Assembly (NCBI RefSeq): GCF_019710585.1
Contig: NZ_JAIFZQ010000020.1
Location: 310,001-374,000, forward strand
Source of the DNA: Arthrobacter sp. MAHUQ-56
Lineage (GTDB): Bacteria > Actinomycetota > Actinomycetes > Actinomycetales > Micrococcaceae
DNA length: 64,000 nucleotides
Direction: 5' to 3'
The notes below the pieces were generated by a model. That model saw nothing but the letters and a program-made list of their open reading frames with translations. It ran no database searches and was not told the origin of the DNA. Shown in pieces: positions 24,910-32,663 of the stretch. The stretch's first letter is position 1. Every line of letters starts with the position of its first letter. The position numbers and the translations under genes are program-made.

Positions 24910-26397
24910 ATGAGCGAACCACGCGTGTTTTTGTTGCCCGACCTGGGCGAGGGCCTGACCGAAGCCGAACTGGTGGCCTGGCATGTCTCCGTTGGTGACG
25001 AGATCGCTGTCGACCAGCCGATCGCCGAGGTTGAGACCGCCAAGTCCGCGGTGGAGGTGCCGTCTCCCTATGCCGGGATTGTGGCCGAGCTGCACGGAAA
25101 GCCGGGGGAGACCCTGGACGTGGGGAAACCGCTGATCTCGGTGATGCCTCTCTCTACTGGCGCCGCCGCTCCCGTGGCTGCCGCGGATGATGCCGCCCCC
25201 GCCCCTTCGCCGGACCAGCCCGAGGTTGAGCCCACCGAGACCGAGCTTGGCGAGTCAGGGGCCGAGCCTGCTTCGCACCCTGAGGCCGAGGCCTACCGGG
25301 AAGAAGAGAAGGCCGGATCTGGAAATGTTCTGATCGGTTATGGAACTCCGGGCGGGCATGGCCAGGCGCGGCGGACCCGTGCTCCCAAAGCTTCGGTATC
25401 GGTGCTGGAGCCGCAGGAAACCAAGCCTGTTGAGTCCAAGGAGGACGAGCTCGCGCTCCTGCGCACCCGGGTGCCCGGCAAACTGGGGGCCGTCATCTCG
25501 CCGCTGGTCCGTCGAATGGCGCGGGAGCACGGCGTGGACCTGGGCGACATCTCCGGCTCCGGCGACAGCGGACTGATCATGCGCCGCGACGTCGAGGCTG
25601 CCATCTCTGCCCCGGTGGTAGAACCTGTCGAAGCCAAGCCAAGTCCGGTGGTTGAGCCTGTCGAAGCCCAGGGACGCGACTCCCGCACCGGCCTCGCAGT
25701 CTCCGCCCGTACCCCAGTCCGGGGAGTCCGCAAGGCTGTGGCCGCGAACATGGCGCGCAGCCGCTCGGAGATCCCGGAGGCAACGGTGTGGGTGGACGTC
25801 GATGCCACGGCGCTCGTGGAGCTGCGCGAAGGGCTCAAGGCCACCGGCGCTGAGGTGCCCGGCCTGCTGGCGTTCATTGCCCGGTTCGTCACTGCGGGCC
25901 TGAAGAAATACCCGGAACTCAACACGCGGATTGAAACAGCGGAGGACGGGTCCCAGGAGATCGTGGCGTTCGACGGCATCAACCTCGGCTTCGCCGCCCA
26001 GACCGACCGCGGCCTGGTGGTGCCCTCCGTGCGCGGCGCCGAGAAGCTCAGTGCCCGCGAACTCGACAGGGAGATCCGCCGCCTCACGAATGTGGCCCGG
26101 GACGGCAAGGCGACCCCGGCTGAGCTGGGCAGCGGAACGTTCACGCTGAACAACTACGGCGTGTTCGGCGTCGACGGATCCGCGGCGATCATCAACCACC
26201 CTGAGGTGGGGATCCTGGGGGTGGGCCGGATCATCGACAAGCCGTGGGTGGTGAACGGCGAGCTGGCCGTCCGCAAGGTCACCGAGCTCACCCTGACGTT
26301 CGACCACCGCGTCTGCGACGGCGGCACGGCAGGCGGCTTCCTCCGCTTCGTGGCCGACGCCATCGAAAACCCCACCAGCCTCCTCACGGACATCTAG
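24910..26397 (+). CDS. Dihydrolipoamide acyltransferase (E2) of the 2-oxoacid dehydrogenase complex
   Basis: 495 residues from ATG 24910. Lipoyl domain 1-80 has the lipoyl-lysine 45 in ETAKSAVEV. A long charged linker leads to the E3-binding domain (LVRRMAREHGVDLGDISGSG). The catalytic domain at about 280-495 ends with the TFDHRVCDGG active-site motif (His about 466). It transfers the acyl group from lipoamide to CoA. No E3 gene follows, so lipoamide dehydrogenase is encoded elsewhere. The linker between the E3-binding and catalytic domains holds two copies of a short repeat. Confidence 0.93.
   Translation: MSEPRVFLLPDLGEGLTEAELVAWHVSVGDEIAVDQPIAEVETAKSAVEVPSPYAGIVAELHGKPGETLDVGKPLISVMPLSTGAAAPVAAADDAAPAPSPDQPEVEPTETELGESGAEPASHPEAEAYREEEKAGSGNVLIGYGTPGGHGQARRTRAPKASVSVLEPQETKPVESKEDELALLRTRVPGKLGAVISPLVRRMAREHGVDLGDISGSGDSGLIMRRDVEAAISAPVVEPVEAKPSPVVEPVEAQGRDSRTGLAVSARTPVRGVRKAVAANMARSRSEIPEATVWVDVDATALVELREGLKATGAEVPGLLAFIARFVTAGLKKYPELNTRIETAEDGSQEIVAFDGINLGFAAQTDRGLVVPSVRGAEKLSARELDREIRRLTNVARDGKATPAELGSGTFTLNNYGVFGVDGSAAIINHPEVGILGVGRIIDKPWVVNGELAVRKVTELTLTFDHRVCDGGTAGGFLRFVADAIENPTSLLTDI
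25612..25668 (+). repeat. Two 24-base repeats inside the E2 linker
   Basis: CCGGTGGTAGAACCTGTCGA (continuing AGCC) at 25612-25635 and CCGGTGGTTGAGCCTGTCGA (AGCC) at 25645-25668 differ at two bases. They encode VVEPVEA twice. The core GGTTGAGCCTGTCGAA resembles a short dispersed repeat I associate with Micrococcales intergenic DNA, here seemingly carried in frame inside a coding linker. Confidence 0.6.
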
Positions 26398-26442
26398 CCC
26401 GGGGCGTCGGGCTGCCGTCATTTCGACGCGCAAATCCATTCC

Positions 26443-26502
26443 CGACGCGCATAGTGGATGGCGCCACCCATATATCGGTAGCGTCATCCACTTTGCGCGT
26501 CG
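26443..26502. repeat. Long imperfect palindrome (REP-like) after the E2 gene
   Basis: CGACGCGCATAGTGGATGGC at 26443-26462 (continuing GC) pairs with GCGTCATCCACTTTGCGCGT (continuing CG) at 26481-26502 with two mismatches. The centre is near-palindromic too (CATATAT flanks). A partial third copy of the arm (TTTCGACGCGCAAATCCATT) lies just upstream at 26421-26440. A 60-base hairpin in the 240-base gap after the operon could end transcription or protect the 3' end, but the shape is that of a REP/BIME element. Confidence 0.7.
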
Positions 26503-26637
26503 AAAATCCAGAACGGCGGTCGCCTGACCCGTTTCAGGCGGGTCTTTCGGCTCTGGAGGGCGGGCCGGGTCCGGACGACGATCAAACAAGACGATCAAAC
26601 AAAGGGGTGACCACCAGCACCGCAAGGAGGCCCTGAA

Positions 26638-27867
26638 ATGCCCCATGCAGCAAGGCCAGGACTGCCGGCAGCGACCGGTGAGGGGCGCCTGGTTTTCCTG
26701 GATGTCCTGAGGATCCTGATCATCTCCATGGTGATCATCCACCACGCCGCGCAGGCCTATGGGCCGACTGGCGGCTTTTGGCCGGTGGAGGATGCTGCCA
26801 CGAGCGAATGGTTCCGTCCGTTCTATACGGTGAACGCCGCCGTCGGCCTGGGGATGCTGTTCCTGATCGCCGGTTACTTCACGCCAGCCTCCTACGGGCG
26901 GAAGGGTCCGCGCCGGTTCCTGCGGGAGCGGTGGACCCGGATCGGGATCCCGCTGGTGGTCTTTGTGGTGTTTGTGAACATTCCGCTCGCCTACCTGGCC
27001 TCCGGGCGCCCGGAACCATGGACATTCATCAAAGGGCTTTACGGGGATGCATGGCAGGGCGCCTACTTCCACCTGTGGTTCCTGGGACACCTCCTGATCT
27101 ACACGGCCGTTTATGCATTGTGGGCCGGGCGGAGGAGATCACGCGCCGCGGCGGTACCTGCTGCCGGGGGAGGGGAGAGCCGGGGGTTGTTGCCGCCACC
27201 GGGCCATGCTGCACTCCTGGGTTTCGCGGTGGTCCTGATCCTGGTCACCTGGATTATCAGGTGGTGGTTTCCCGTTGACTCCTGGCTGCCGCTTTTCTTT
27301 GTGGTGCCCGCAGAGCCCGCGAATTTCGCGCAGTACGTGAGCCTGTTCGCGCTGGGCATCCTGGCCTACCGGAACCACTGGTTCACGCGCATCCCCAGAG
27401 CCGTGGGCCTGCTCTGGCTGGCTGTGGGGTTCCTTGCCACCGTGGCCATTTTCTCGCTCCAGGCCTTCAACCTCTGGTTCACCCTGACGGCAACCGGCGG
27501 GTTCGGCTGGCCCTCTCTGGTGCGTGTCTCGCTGGAGACGCTGGTGTGCATCGGCCTGTCCGTGGGACTGATCGTGCTGTTCCGCGAGGTGTGGCACCGG
27601 GGCTCGCGGCTGCTGGCAGCCATGGCGACAGCCAGCTATGCGGCTTACATTCTCCACGTCTACATAGTGGTGGGATTGCAGGTTGCCGTCCTCCAGTACC
27701 CATGGCCCGCAGGGGTGAAGTTCCTCGCGGTGGCAGTGGCGGGCGTGGCCCTCTCGTTCGGCATCGGCCACTTTTCGCGCACCGTGCCCGGGCTGGGCCT
27801 GGTGCTGGGTACGCGAAGGGAGCGGCCCCCGGCAGCCGGCGGTACTTCTGCGCCGCATCCCGCCTAG
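26638..27867 (+). CDS. Acyltransferase 3 family protein (MdoC/OpgC-like)
   Basis: 409 residues, ATG with AGGAGG upstream. About ten transmembrane helices. The first helix has FLDVLRILIISMVIIHHAAQ with the catalytic-type His pair, then a LIAGYFTPASY motif near residue 82, similar to glucan biosynthesis protein C. The family moves succinyl or acetyl groups onto periplasmic or surface glycans, or onto other small molecules. It is transcribed away from the bkd operon behind the REP-like palindrome. Substrate unknown. C-terminal tail is short and Pro/Ala-rich. Confidence 0.85.
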   Translation: MPHAARPGLPAATGEGRLVFLDVLRILIISMVIIHHAAQAYGPTGGFWPVEDAATSEWFRPFYTVNAAVGLGMLFLIAGYFTPASYGRKGPRRFLRERWTRIGIPLVVFVVFVNIPLAYLASGRPEPWTFIKGLYGDAWQGAYFHLWFLGHLLIYTAVYALWAGRRRSRAAAVPAAGGGESRGLLPPPGHAALLGFAVVLILVTWIIRWWFPVDSWLPLFFVVPAEPANFAQYVSLFALGILAYRNHWFTRIPRAVGLLWLAVGFLATVAIFSLQAFNLWFTLTATGGFGWPSLVRVSLETLVCIGLSVGLIVLFREVWHRGSRLLAAMATASYAAYILHVYIVVGLQVAVLQYPWPAGVKFLAVAVAGVALSFGIGHFSRTVPGLGLVLGTRRERPPAAGGTSAPHPA

Positions 27868-28157
27868 GGCAGGCTTCTCCCGCCCGGCAACCCGTCCACT
27901 CCCAGCAGGTAGTCCAGCTGCGCTGACTGATGTGCCTTGAAGGCCCTGTCCGCGTTGGCGTTCGTGCTGGCGATAAACGGTATGTCCAGGCTGGCATTGC
28001 AGCCCCGGCAGCGGATCTCGTCCGTCCACACCCAGCTGTAGGCGGGGTGGCTTTCCTGTACTCGTTGCATCGCAGTGGTGATTACTTCAGTCTTGGCCGC
28101 AAAATGCGCCGCGTCCCCGTCGCTGAGGCCGCTACCAATTTCGATGTCGATGCTCAT
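27864..28157 (-). CDS. Small hypothetical protein with CxxC
   Basis: 97 residues from the ATG at 28157, which has GGAAGAGG upstream; the longer frame to 28451 overlaps the next gene's promoter and is rejected. Starts MSIDIEIGSGLSDG, then a helix-rich part and an IRCRGCNASLDIPF segment, where CRGC may bind a metal. The end converges on and overlaps the acyltransferase gene by four bases. No signal peptide or transmembrane helix. I do not recognise a family; the overall pattern suggests a genuine small cytoplasmic protein. Confidence 0.6.
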   Translation of the reverse strand: MSIDIEIGSGLSDGDAAHFAAKTEVITTAMQRVQESHPAYSWVWTDEIRCRGCNASLDIPFIASTNANADRAFKAHQSAQLDYLLGVDGLPGGRSLP

Positions 28158-28271
28158 CGTGCCTCTTCCGTTGTTCCCCGGATGGTGCACCTGACAGTAG
28201 TGGCTGGAGTGCGGGCAAGGAACGACCCTTTGGTTACGTTTCTGCAACCCTTCTCTCACCTCCCAAACTAG

Positions 28272-28308
28272 GGCGTACGACGGCGGCCGCGCGCCGCCGT
28301 CGTACGCC
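28272..28308. terminator. Perfect 16-base-pair palindrome, repeat family GCGTACGACGGCGG (copy 1)
   Basis: GGCGTACGACGGCGGC (28272-28287) and GCCGCCGTCGTACGCC (28293-28308) are exact inverted copies around CGCGC. The same arms recur at 37375-37409, and one arm at 49784-49798. It lies in the 239-base gap between two divergent genes, so it is not placed as a terminator should be. It is better seen as a dispersed palindromic repeat. Confidence 0.75.
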
Positions 28309-28396
28309 TCCTTTCTGAGGGGGCACAGGGCAGTAACGCCGCAGTAACGGCCGATGTGCGCAAATGCGAGATGCCCACCAGGCACGAGGAGCAGCA

Positions 28397-29365
28397 GTGA
28401 ACCCGGGCAGGCGTCCGGCACGCCGGCCGGACGCGCGCCGCAGCCGCGCATGGACCGCGCGGTCCGGCGCTGCCCGGCGGAAGGGGCGTGCGACAGCCAC
28501 CACGGGGGCGGACCTGAGCCACTCCATAGTGCAGTGGTTCGCGATCATCGCGCCCCTGAGCACTGTGGCCACGGCGCTGGCGTTCTGGTTCGGCTGGACC
28601 ATGACGGCCACCCGCACCGCCTATTTCGGGATAGACCAAAGCATTCTCGAATACTCCACCGTCGACTACCTGCTGCGCAGCGCCGACGCGATCATCGTCC
28701 CTGCGATATCCATCCTTCTCATCACCTTGGCGTGCATCGGCATCCACGCGTTGACGGCCAGCATCATCGGCCGTTCCAGCCTTTACCGGTACCTTCTTTT
28801 CGGTGCGTGGACCATCCTCTGCGCCGGCGTCCTCATCACCGCGCTTGCCGTGTGGGTGATGTTCGAGGAACCGCCTTTCGCAACCCCGTTCCTCTTCGAA
28901 CCGGCGGCTTTGGGCAGCGGCATTGCGGTCAGCGCCTACGCTTTCTGGGTGCTCCGCAGGCTGGCCACGTCCGACGGCGACAGGCCCAGGCGCCTGCCCC
29001 TGTGGGAAAAGCTCGGCTACGTGTGCGCTGTGCTGCTGGTGGTCCTGGCACTGTTCTGGGCCTGCTCCCTGTACGCAGGGGCTTTGGGCACCGGCAGATC
29101 CCGGGAATATGCCCGTGAGCTGGCAAAACGCCCCTCCGTGGTGGTCTACAGCGTCCAGTCGCTGGCTCTCGCGAGCCCGGTCCGCGAGGACAGGATTTCC
29201 GACCCGGATGCGAAGTACCACTTCAAATACACAGGGCTGAAATTCGTCACCAGGAGCGCCGACAAGTTCTTTCTCCTTCCCGAAGGCTGGCGGCGCGATA
29301 CCGGGGTGGCCATTATTCTGGACGACAATCCGGAATACAGGGTGGAATTCCTTCCGGGAGGCTGA
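28397..29365 (+). CDS. Polytopic membrane protein of unknown function
   Basis: 322 residues from GTG 28397 with GAGGAG upstream. An Arg-rich cytoplasmic N-terminus (about 40 residues) is followed by about five helices between 45 and 230 (for example IVPAISILLITLACIGIHAL). A C-terminal domain of about 90 residues is soluble and probably outside or cytosolic. No enzymatic motif seen. The downstream lipoprotein starts two bases after the stop, so the two should form one operon and perhaps one complex. The promoter region behind holds a large palindrome. Confidence 0.7.
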   Translation: MNPGRRPARRPDARRSRAWTARSGAARRKGRATATTGADLSHSIVQWFAIIAPLSTVATALAFWFGWTMTATRTAYFGIDQSILEYSTVDYLLRSADAIIVPAISILLITLACIGIHALTASIIGRSSLYRYLLFGAWTILCAGVLITALAVWVMFEEPPFATPFLFEPAALGSGIAVSAYAFWVLRRLATSDGDRPRRLPLWEKLGYVCAVLLVVLALFWACSLYAGALGTGRSREYARELAKRPSVVVYSVQSLALASPVREDRISDPDAKYHFKYTGLKFVTRSADKFFLLPEGWRRDTGVAIILDDNPEYRVEFLPGG

Positions 29366-29367
29366 AA

Positions 29368-30030
29368 ATGGGAAATCCAGCAATAGGAAAATGCATTGCC
29401 TGCCTGCTTGGCCTGGGAGTGCTGTCATCCTGCACAGGGACTCCGGGCGGCACGGGGAGCGCCAAGACCGGGGACACCCAACCAGTCGTTGAGAACCGCG
29501 TGCGGATCGGCGAGGAGAACTGGATCGTCCAGCCCGGACAGGCAGGCGCCCTCGCTGAAGCCGGCACGGTCGAGTCGATAGAAATCACCAACGGCACCGA
29601 TGCCGACGTGACCGTGCCCGACGCCGGCATCAACAACACCGCCTTCCGCGTCATCTTCAACGGCTGCACCGGCATCCTGAAGCCGGGCGAAGCCTGTATT
29701 GTCCGCGGTGAATGGACCGCCACCAAGGTGCGGGAGGCAAACCTGGAAGTGTCCGTCGCCGCGCCGGGTGCTGCTACGGCATCCCCCAAAAAGGGCATTT
29801 CAGTCCCGCTGGGAATGGCTGCCGGCGTCGCCCCCGAAGCAACCCTGCCACCCACCACACGCTCGACGGCGGAGCCCTCGCCGTCGACCTCGACGACGCC
29901 GCCCCCACCCACTCCGTCGGGAACTTCCGGGACCGCAACACCGCCACTTCCGACGCCGTCTACCCTCAAACCCCTGCCCGGACCTGCTGTTGGCACACCC
30001 CTGAAACCCCTGGTCCCAACGGTGAAGTAA
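29368..30030 (+). CDS. Lipoprotein with Ig-like domain and Pro/Thr-rich tail
   Basis: 220 residues. Signal peptide and lipobox LSSC near residue 22 place it on the outer face of the membrane. About 40-140 looks like a beta-sandwich of the centrosomal/ASPM or choice-of-anchor kind (VESIEITNGTDADVTVPDAG, then NGCTGILKPGEACIV with two cysteines). The last 70 residues are Pro/Thr/Ser-rich, as in wall-spanning stalks. GGGAGG precedes the ATG. Co-translated with the membrane protein upstream. Ligand unknown. Confidence 0.7.
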   Translation: MGNPAIGKCIACLLGLGVLSSCTGTPGGTGSAKTGDTQPVVENRVRIGEENWIVQPGQAGALAEAGTVESIEITNGTDADVTVPDAGINNTAFRVIFNGCTGILKPGEACIVRGEWTATKVREANLEVSVAAPGAATASPKKGISVPLGMAAGVAPEATLPPTTRSTAEPSPSTSTTPPPPTPSGTSGTATPPLPTPSTLKPLPGPAVGTPLKPLVPTVK

Positions 30031-30065
30031 ACCCCGGGCCCCCTATGACACTTTTTACCGCTATA

Positions 30066-30083
30066 GGAGAGCGCGCTCTCTCC
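30066..30083 (+). terminator. GAGAGCGCGCTCTC palindrome after the lipoprotein gene
   Basis: GAGAGCGCGCTCTC at 30067-30080 is a perfect 14-base palindrome, extended to AGGAGAGC/GCTCTCTCCT with a slip. A short T-run (TTT) follows. It sits 36 bases beyond the lipoprotein stop and before a promoter-like TTGACA, consistent with a terminator. Confidence 0.5.
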
Positions 30084-30106
30084 TTTGGAAAAGAAGAAAT
30101 AGCTTA

Positions 30107-30135
30107 TTGACAGTACCGTTCGTACTGTGGATCCT
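30107..30135 (+). promoter_or_regulatory. Promoter with overlapping palindrome before the BTAD regulator
   Basis: TTGACA at 30107-30112 is a consensus -35. ACAGTAC-CGTTC-GTACTGT (30110-30128) is a 7+7 inverted repeat overlapping it and the spacer, as an operator would. The -10 at the 17-base distance is GATCCT, a poor match. The start codon is at 30183. Confidence 0.5.
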
Positions 30136-30182
30136 CATTCATACCTCCTCCATCTTTTTGACAAATCGGAAATCAGGTTTCG

Positions 30183-30983
30183 ATGGGCACGGTCGATTAT
30201 GGGGAACTGAAACTGGACTTACTTCGGTCCTGGCGGCTCCGCCGGGACGATGTGACTCTCCACGTTGCGACACGGCAGCAGCGGCTCATTGCATCCCTGG
30301 CTATCCGGGGACCGAGCCTGCGGGCCCATCTCAGTGGTCTGTTGTGGCCGGAGTACCCGGACGCCAGGGCCCTAGAAAGCCTGCGGGTCAGTGTCCACCT
30401 CATTTCCCGCGAGGTGCCCGGGCTGATCGTCAACGGCGGGGCAACGCTGTCGCTTGACGAGCGGGTTGAGGTGGACGTGCAGCGGATCCGGTCCCAGATC
30501 CAGGCGCTGCAGGACGACCGGTACAGCGGAAGCGCCGCCTCCCTGCTGCGTGAGCTGCGCGACGCTGAACTGCTTCCGGGCTGGTACGAGGACTGGGTGG
30601 TTTTCGCCCAGAACCGCCTGACGGAGGACCGCCTCCAGGCCCTCGCCATGGTGGCACGGAAGTCCCTTGCCGCCGGTGACCCCGAAACAGCGACGGAGGC
30701 TGCACGCGCCACCTTGGAAATCGAGCCGCTGTACGAGGGCGGAGTGTCGTTCCTCGTCGCAGGCGAACTCCAGCGCGGAAACCCGGGCGCAGCGCTCCGC
30801 GCCTACGAGCGGTACCGGGAGCAGCTCGAGACGGACATGGGCCTGCAGCCCTCCGCGTCCCTCACAGGCCTCGTGGCCGAACTACTGGACCGGCAAACGG
30901 CGGCAGAGCATCCGGTGGCGGACCGCATCGTGTCCGCCGCCGGTTCCCTGCTGGGCGTCCGGCCGGCCTTCCGCCCCCTCTAA
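30183..30983 (+). CDS. BTAD-domain transcriptional regulator (SARP-like, no ATPase)
   Basis: 266 residues. N-terminal part (about 1-95) fits the winged-helix found before BTAD domains (RQQRLIASLAIRGP, then LWPEYPDARALESLRVSVH). About 105-245 is the bacterial transcriptional activator domain of helical repeats, with GWYEDWVVFAQNRLTEDRL and RAYERYREQLETDMG, the latter typical of SARP proteins. There is no NB-ARC domain, unlike the AfsR-type protein at 54800. It stands immediately before the hydrolase genes and is probably their regulator. The promoter holds its own palindrome, suggesting autoregulation. Confidence 0.82.
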   Translation: MGTVDYGELKLDLLRSWRLRRDDVTLHVATRQQRLIASLAIRGPSLRAHLSGLLWPEYPDARALESLRVSVHLISREVPGLIVNGGATLSLDERVEVDVQRIRSQIQALQDDRYSGSAASLLRELRDAELLPGWYEDWVVFAQNRLTEDRLQALAMVARKSLAAGDPETATEAARATLEIEPLYEGGVSFLVAGELQRGNPGAALRAYERYREQLETDMGLQPSASLTGLVAELLDRQTAAEHPVADRIVSAAGSLLGVRPAFRPL

Positions 30984-31039
30984 GCCTTCCACGGTAAGCA
31001 GTAACGCGGCCGTAACGGCACCCGTGCTGCACTCTCCCC

Positions 31040-32623
31040 ATGGGAAATGCCCTTCACGACGGCCGCCTGCCGGTGATCTACGTCCGCGGGTTCGCGGGCA
31101 CCGGTGCCGCCGTCAACAGCGCTGTTGACGATCCCTTCTACGGCTTCAGCCAGGGTTCCGTCCATGTCCGCGCCGACGGCAGCGGACGGGCAAGGTTCCA
31201 CCAGTTCGAGTCCCCGATGCTGCGCCTGGTGGCAGACCACCAGTACGAGGTGCCGGTCCACGGGGACCAGCTGGCGTTTCTCAACAGCGCGGACGCCGAC
31301 TCCGTGAATCCGGCATCGATCTGGATCCACCGCTTCTACGACGACGCGGCAGACACCTTCGACGCGGACCCCGAAAACTTTTCGTTCGAGGAAGCGGCAC
31401 GGGACCTGTTCAGCATGATCAAGCTCGTGCTGGAAAAGACCGGAGCGCCGAAGGTGTTCCTGGTGGCGCACTCGATGGGCGGGCTCATCTGCCGCTCACT
31501 GCTGCAGCGGATCATTCCGGAAAGCCTGGCCGGCGACGACGGCGGGATCGATCCCGCCGCGGGGGCCAAATACGTTGCCCGCGTCTTCACGTATGCCACT
31601 CCCCACGGCGGCATCAAATTCGCCGTCGGATTCGGCCTGCTCGAGAGGCTCCGGGACGCCACCCGGATCCAGGGGGCCGATATCTTCGGACCCGACCGGA
31701 TGTACGAATACCTCACGCCGCCGGCGCTCCGGCGGACCCTGACGCGCGAAAACTTCCACGCCACCGAGATGCCCGAGGACGGGTTCCCCCTGGGCAACCT
31801 GTTCTGCCTGGTGGGCTCCAACCCGGAGGACTACGACGTCGCCCTGGGCCTGTCCAGTAAAGCGGTGGGCGCCCGCAGCGACGGGCTGGTCCAGATCGAC
31901 AATGCCGCCGTCAAAGGCGCGGTGGTGGCGGTGGTGCACCGCAGCCACAGCGGACGCTACGGAATCGTCAACTCCGAAGAGGGCTACCAGAACCTCCAGC
32001 GGTTCCTGTTCGGCGACCTCAAAGTCGAGGTGGAACTGGTGGGCTTCACGGTGGGCAAGTCCTATCCGCCGGAGGTCGAGTTCCAGCTGGACGTGGGCCT
32101 GGCCATCCGGGGGCTGCCGGTCCTGGTGCACGAACAAACCGCCGCCCACTACTGCCCGGTCCAGATCGAGCATTGGAAGGATGGGGACCCCATCGACTCG
32201 CCGGTCCCGCTGCTGACCACGTTCCTTTCCTCCAAGGCACCTCGGCCGCTCCTGAACGGGAAGGTGGTGCCCCGGCTCCGCCAGGCCCTCAAGCTCAGGC
32301 TGATGTCCATCACGGAAAAGGACGGACACTTCTTCTTCGCGGACCACCTGGAACAAACCGAGGACTGGCAGGACACCCTGCTGGTGGAAATTGAGCCACC
32401 AGCAGCGGACCGGCCCCTGCCCAAGGCCTGGGCCGCGTGGAACAGCACGATCCCCAGTGCCCTGCGCGACTGGAGTGCCGGCGATGGGGACCTGCTGAAG
32501 GACACGGACCCCACCCCAAACCGGTGGCAGGGATTCATTCCCGTTCCCGAGGTGTCCAGGCACCTTCTCGGCACCAACGCGGGCCTGCGCCTCACGGTCA
32601 CCCCCAGGACGCTGGCCCTCTGA
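31040..32623 (+). CDS. Alpha/beta-hydrolase (lipase/PGAP1-like), no signal peptide
   Basis: 527 residues. VFLVAHSMGGLI holds the nucleophile Ser145 in GHSxG form, and YATPHGG follows as in triacylglycerol-lipase/PGAP1 enzymes. The N-terminus (MGNALHDGRLPVIYVRGFAG) has the oxyanion-type G-F-A-G and no export signal. The C-terminal 200 residues form an extra beta-rich domain of unknown function. It could be a lipase, esterase or acyltransferase. The acid and His of the triad are likely in VGARSDGLV and VHRSHSG. It precedes the subtilase gene by 40 bases, probably one operon. Confidence 0.8.
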   Translation: MGNALHDGRLPVIYVRGFAGTGAAVNSAVDDPFYGFSQGSVHVRADGSGRARFHQFESPMLRLVADHQYEVPVHGDQLAFLNSADADSVNPASIWIHRFYDDAADTFDADPENFSFEEAARDLFSMIKLVLEKTGAPKVFLVAHSMGGLICRSLLQRIIPESLAGDDGGIDPAAGAKYVARVFTYATPHGGIKFAVGFGLLERLRDATRIQGADIFGPDRMYEYLTPPALRRTLTRENFHATEMPEDGFPLGNLFCLVGSNPEDYDVALGLSSKAVGARSDGLVQIDNAAVKGAVVAVVHRSHSGRYGIVNSEEGYQNLQRFLFGDLKVEVELVGFTVGKSYPPEVEFQLDVGLAIRGLPVLVHEQTAAHYCPVQIEHWKDGDPIDSPVPLLTTFLSSKAPRPLLNGKVVPRLRQALKLRLMSITEKDGHFFFADHLEQTEDWQDTLLVEIEPPAADRPLPKAWAAWNSTIPSALRDWSAGDGDLLKDTDPTPNRWQGFIPVPEVSRHLLGTNAGLRLTVTPRTLAL

Positions 32624-32663
32624 AACCACGCACCACCCTCCAACCCAGCAAAGGAGACTTGAA

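Noticed and set aside
25255..27090. 611-residue minus-strand frame opposite the E2 and acyltransferase genes
   Set aside because: It spans two genes, has biased composition and no family motif.
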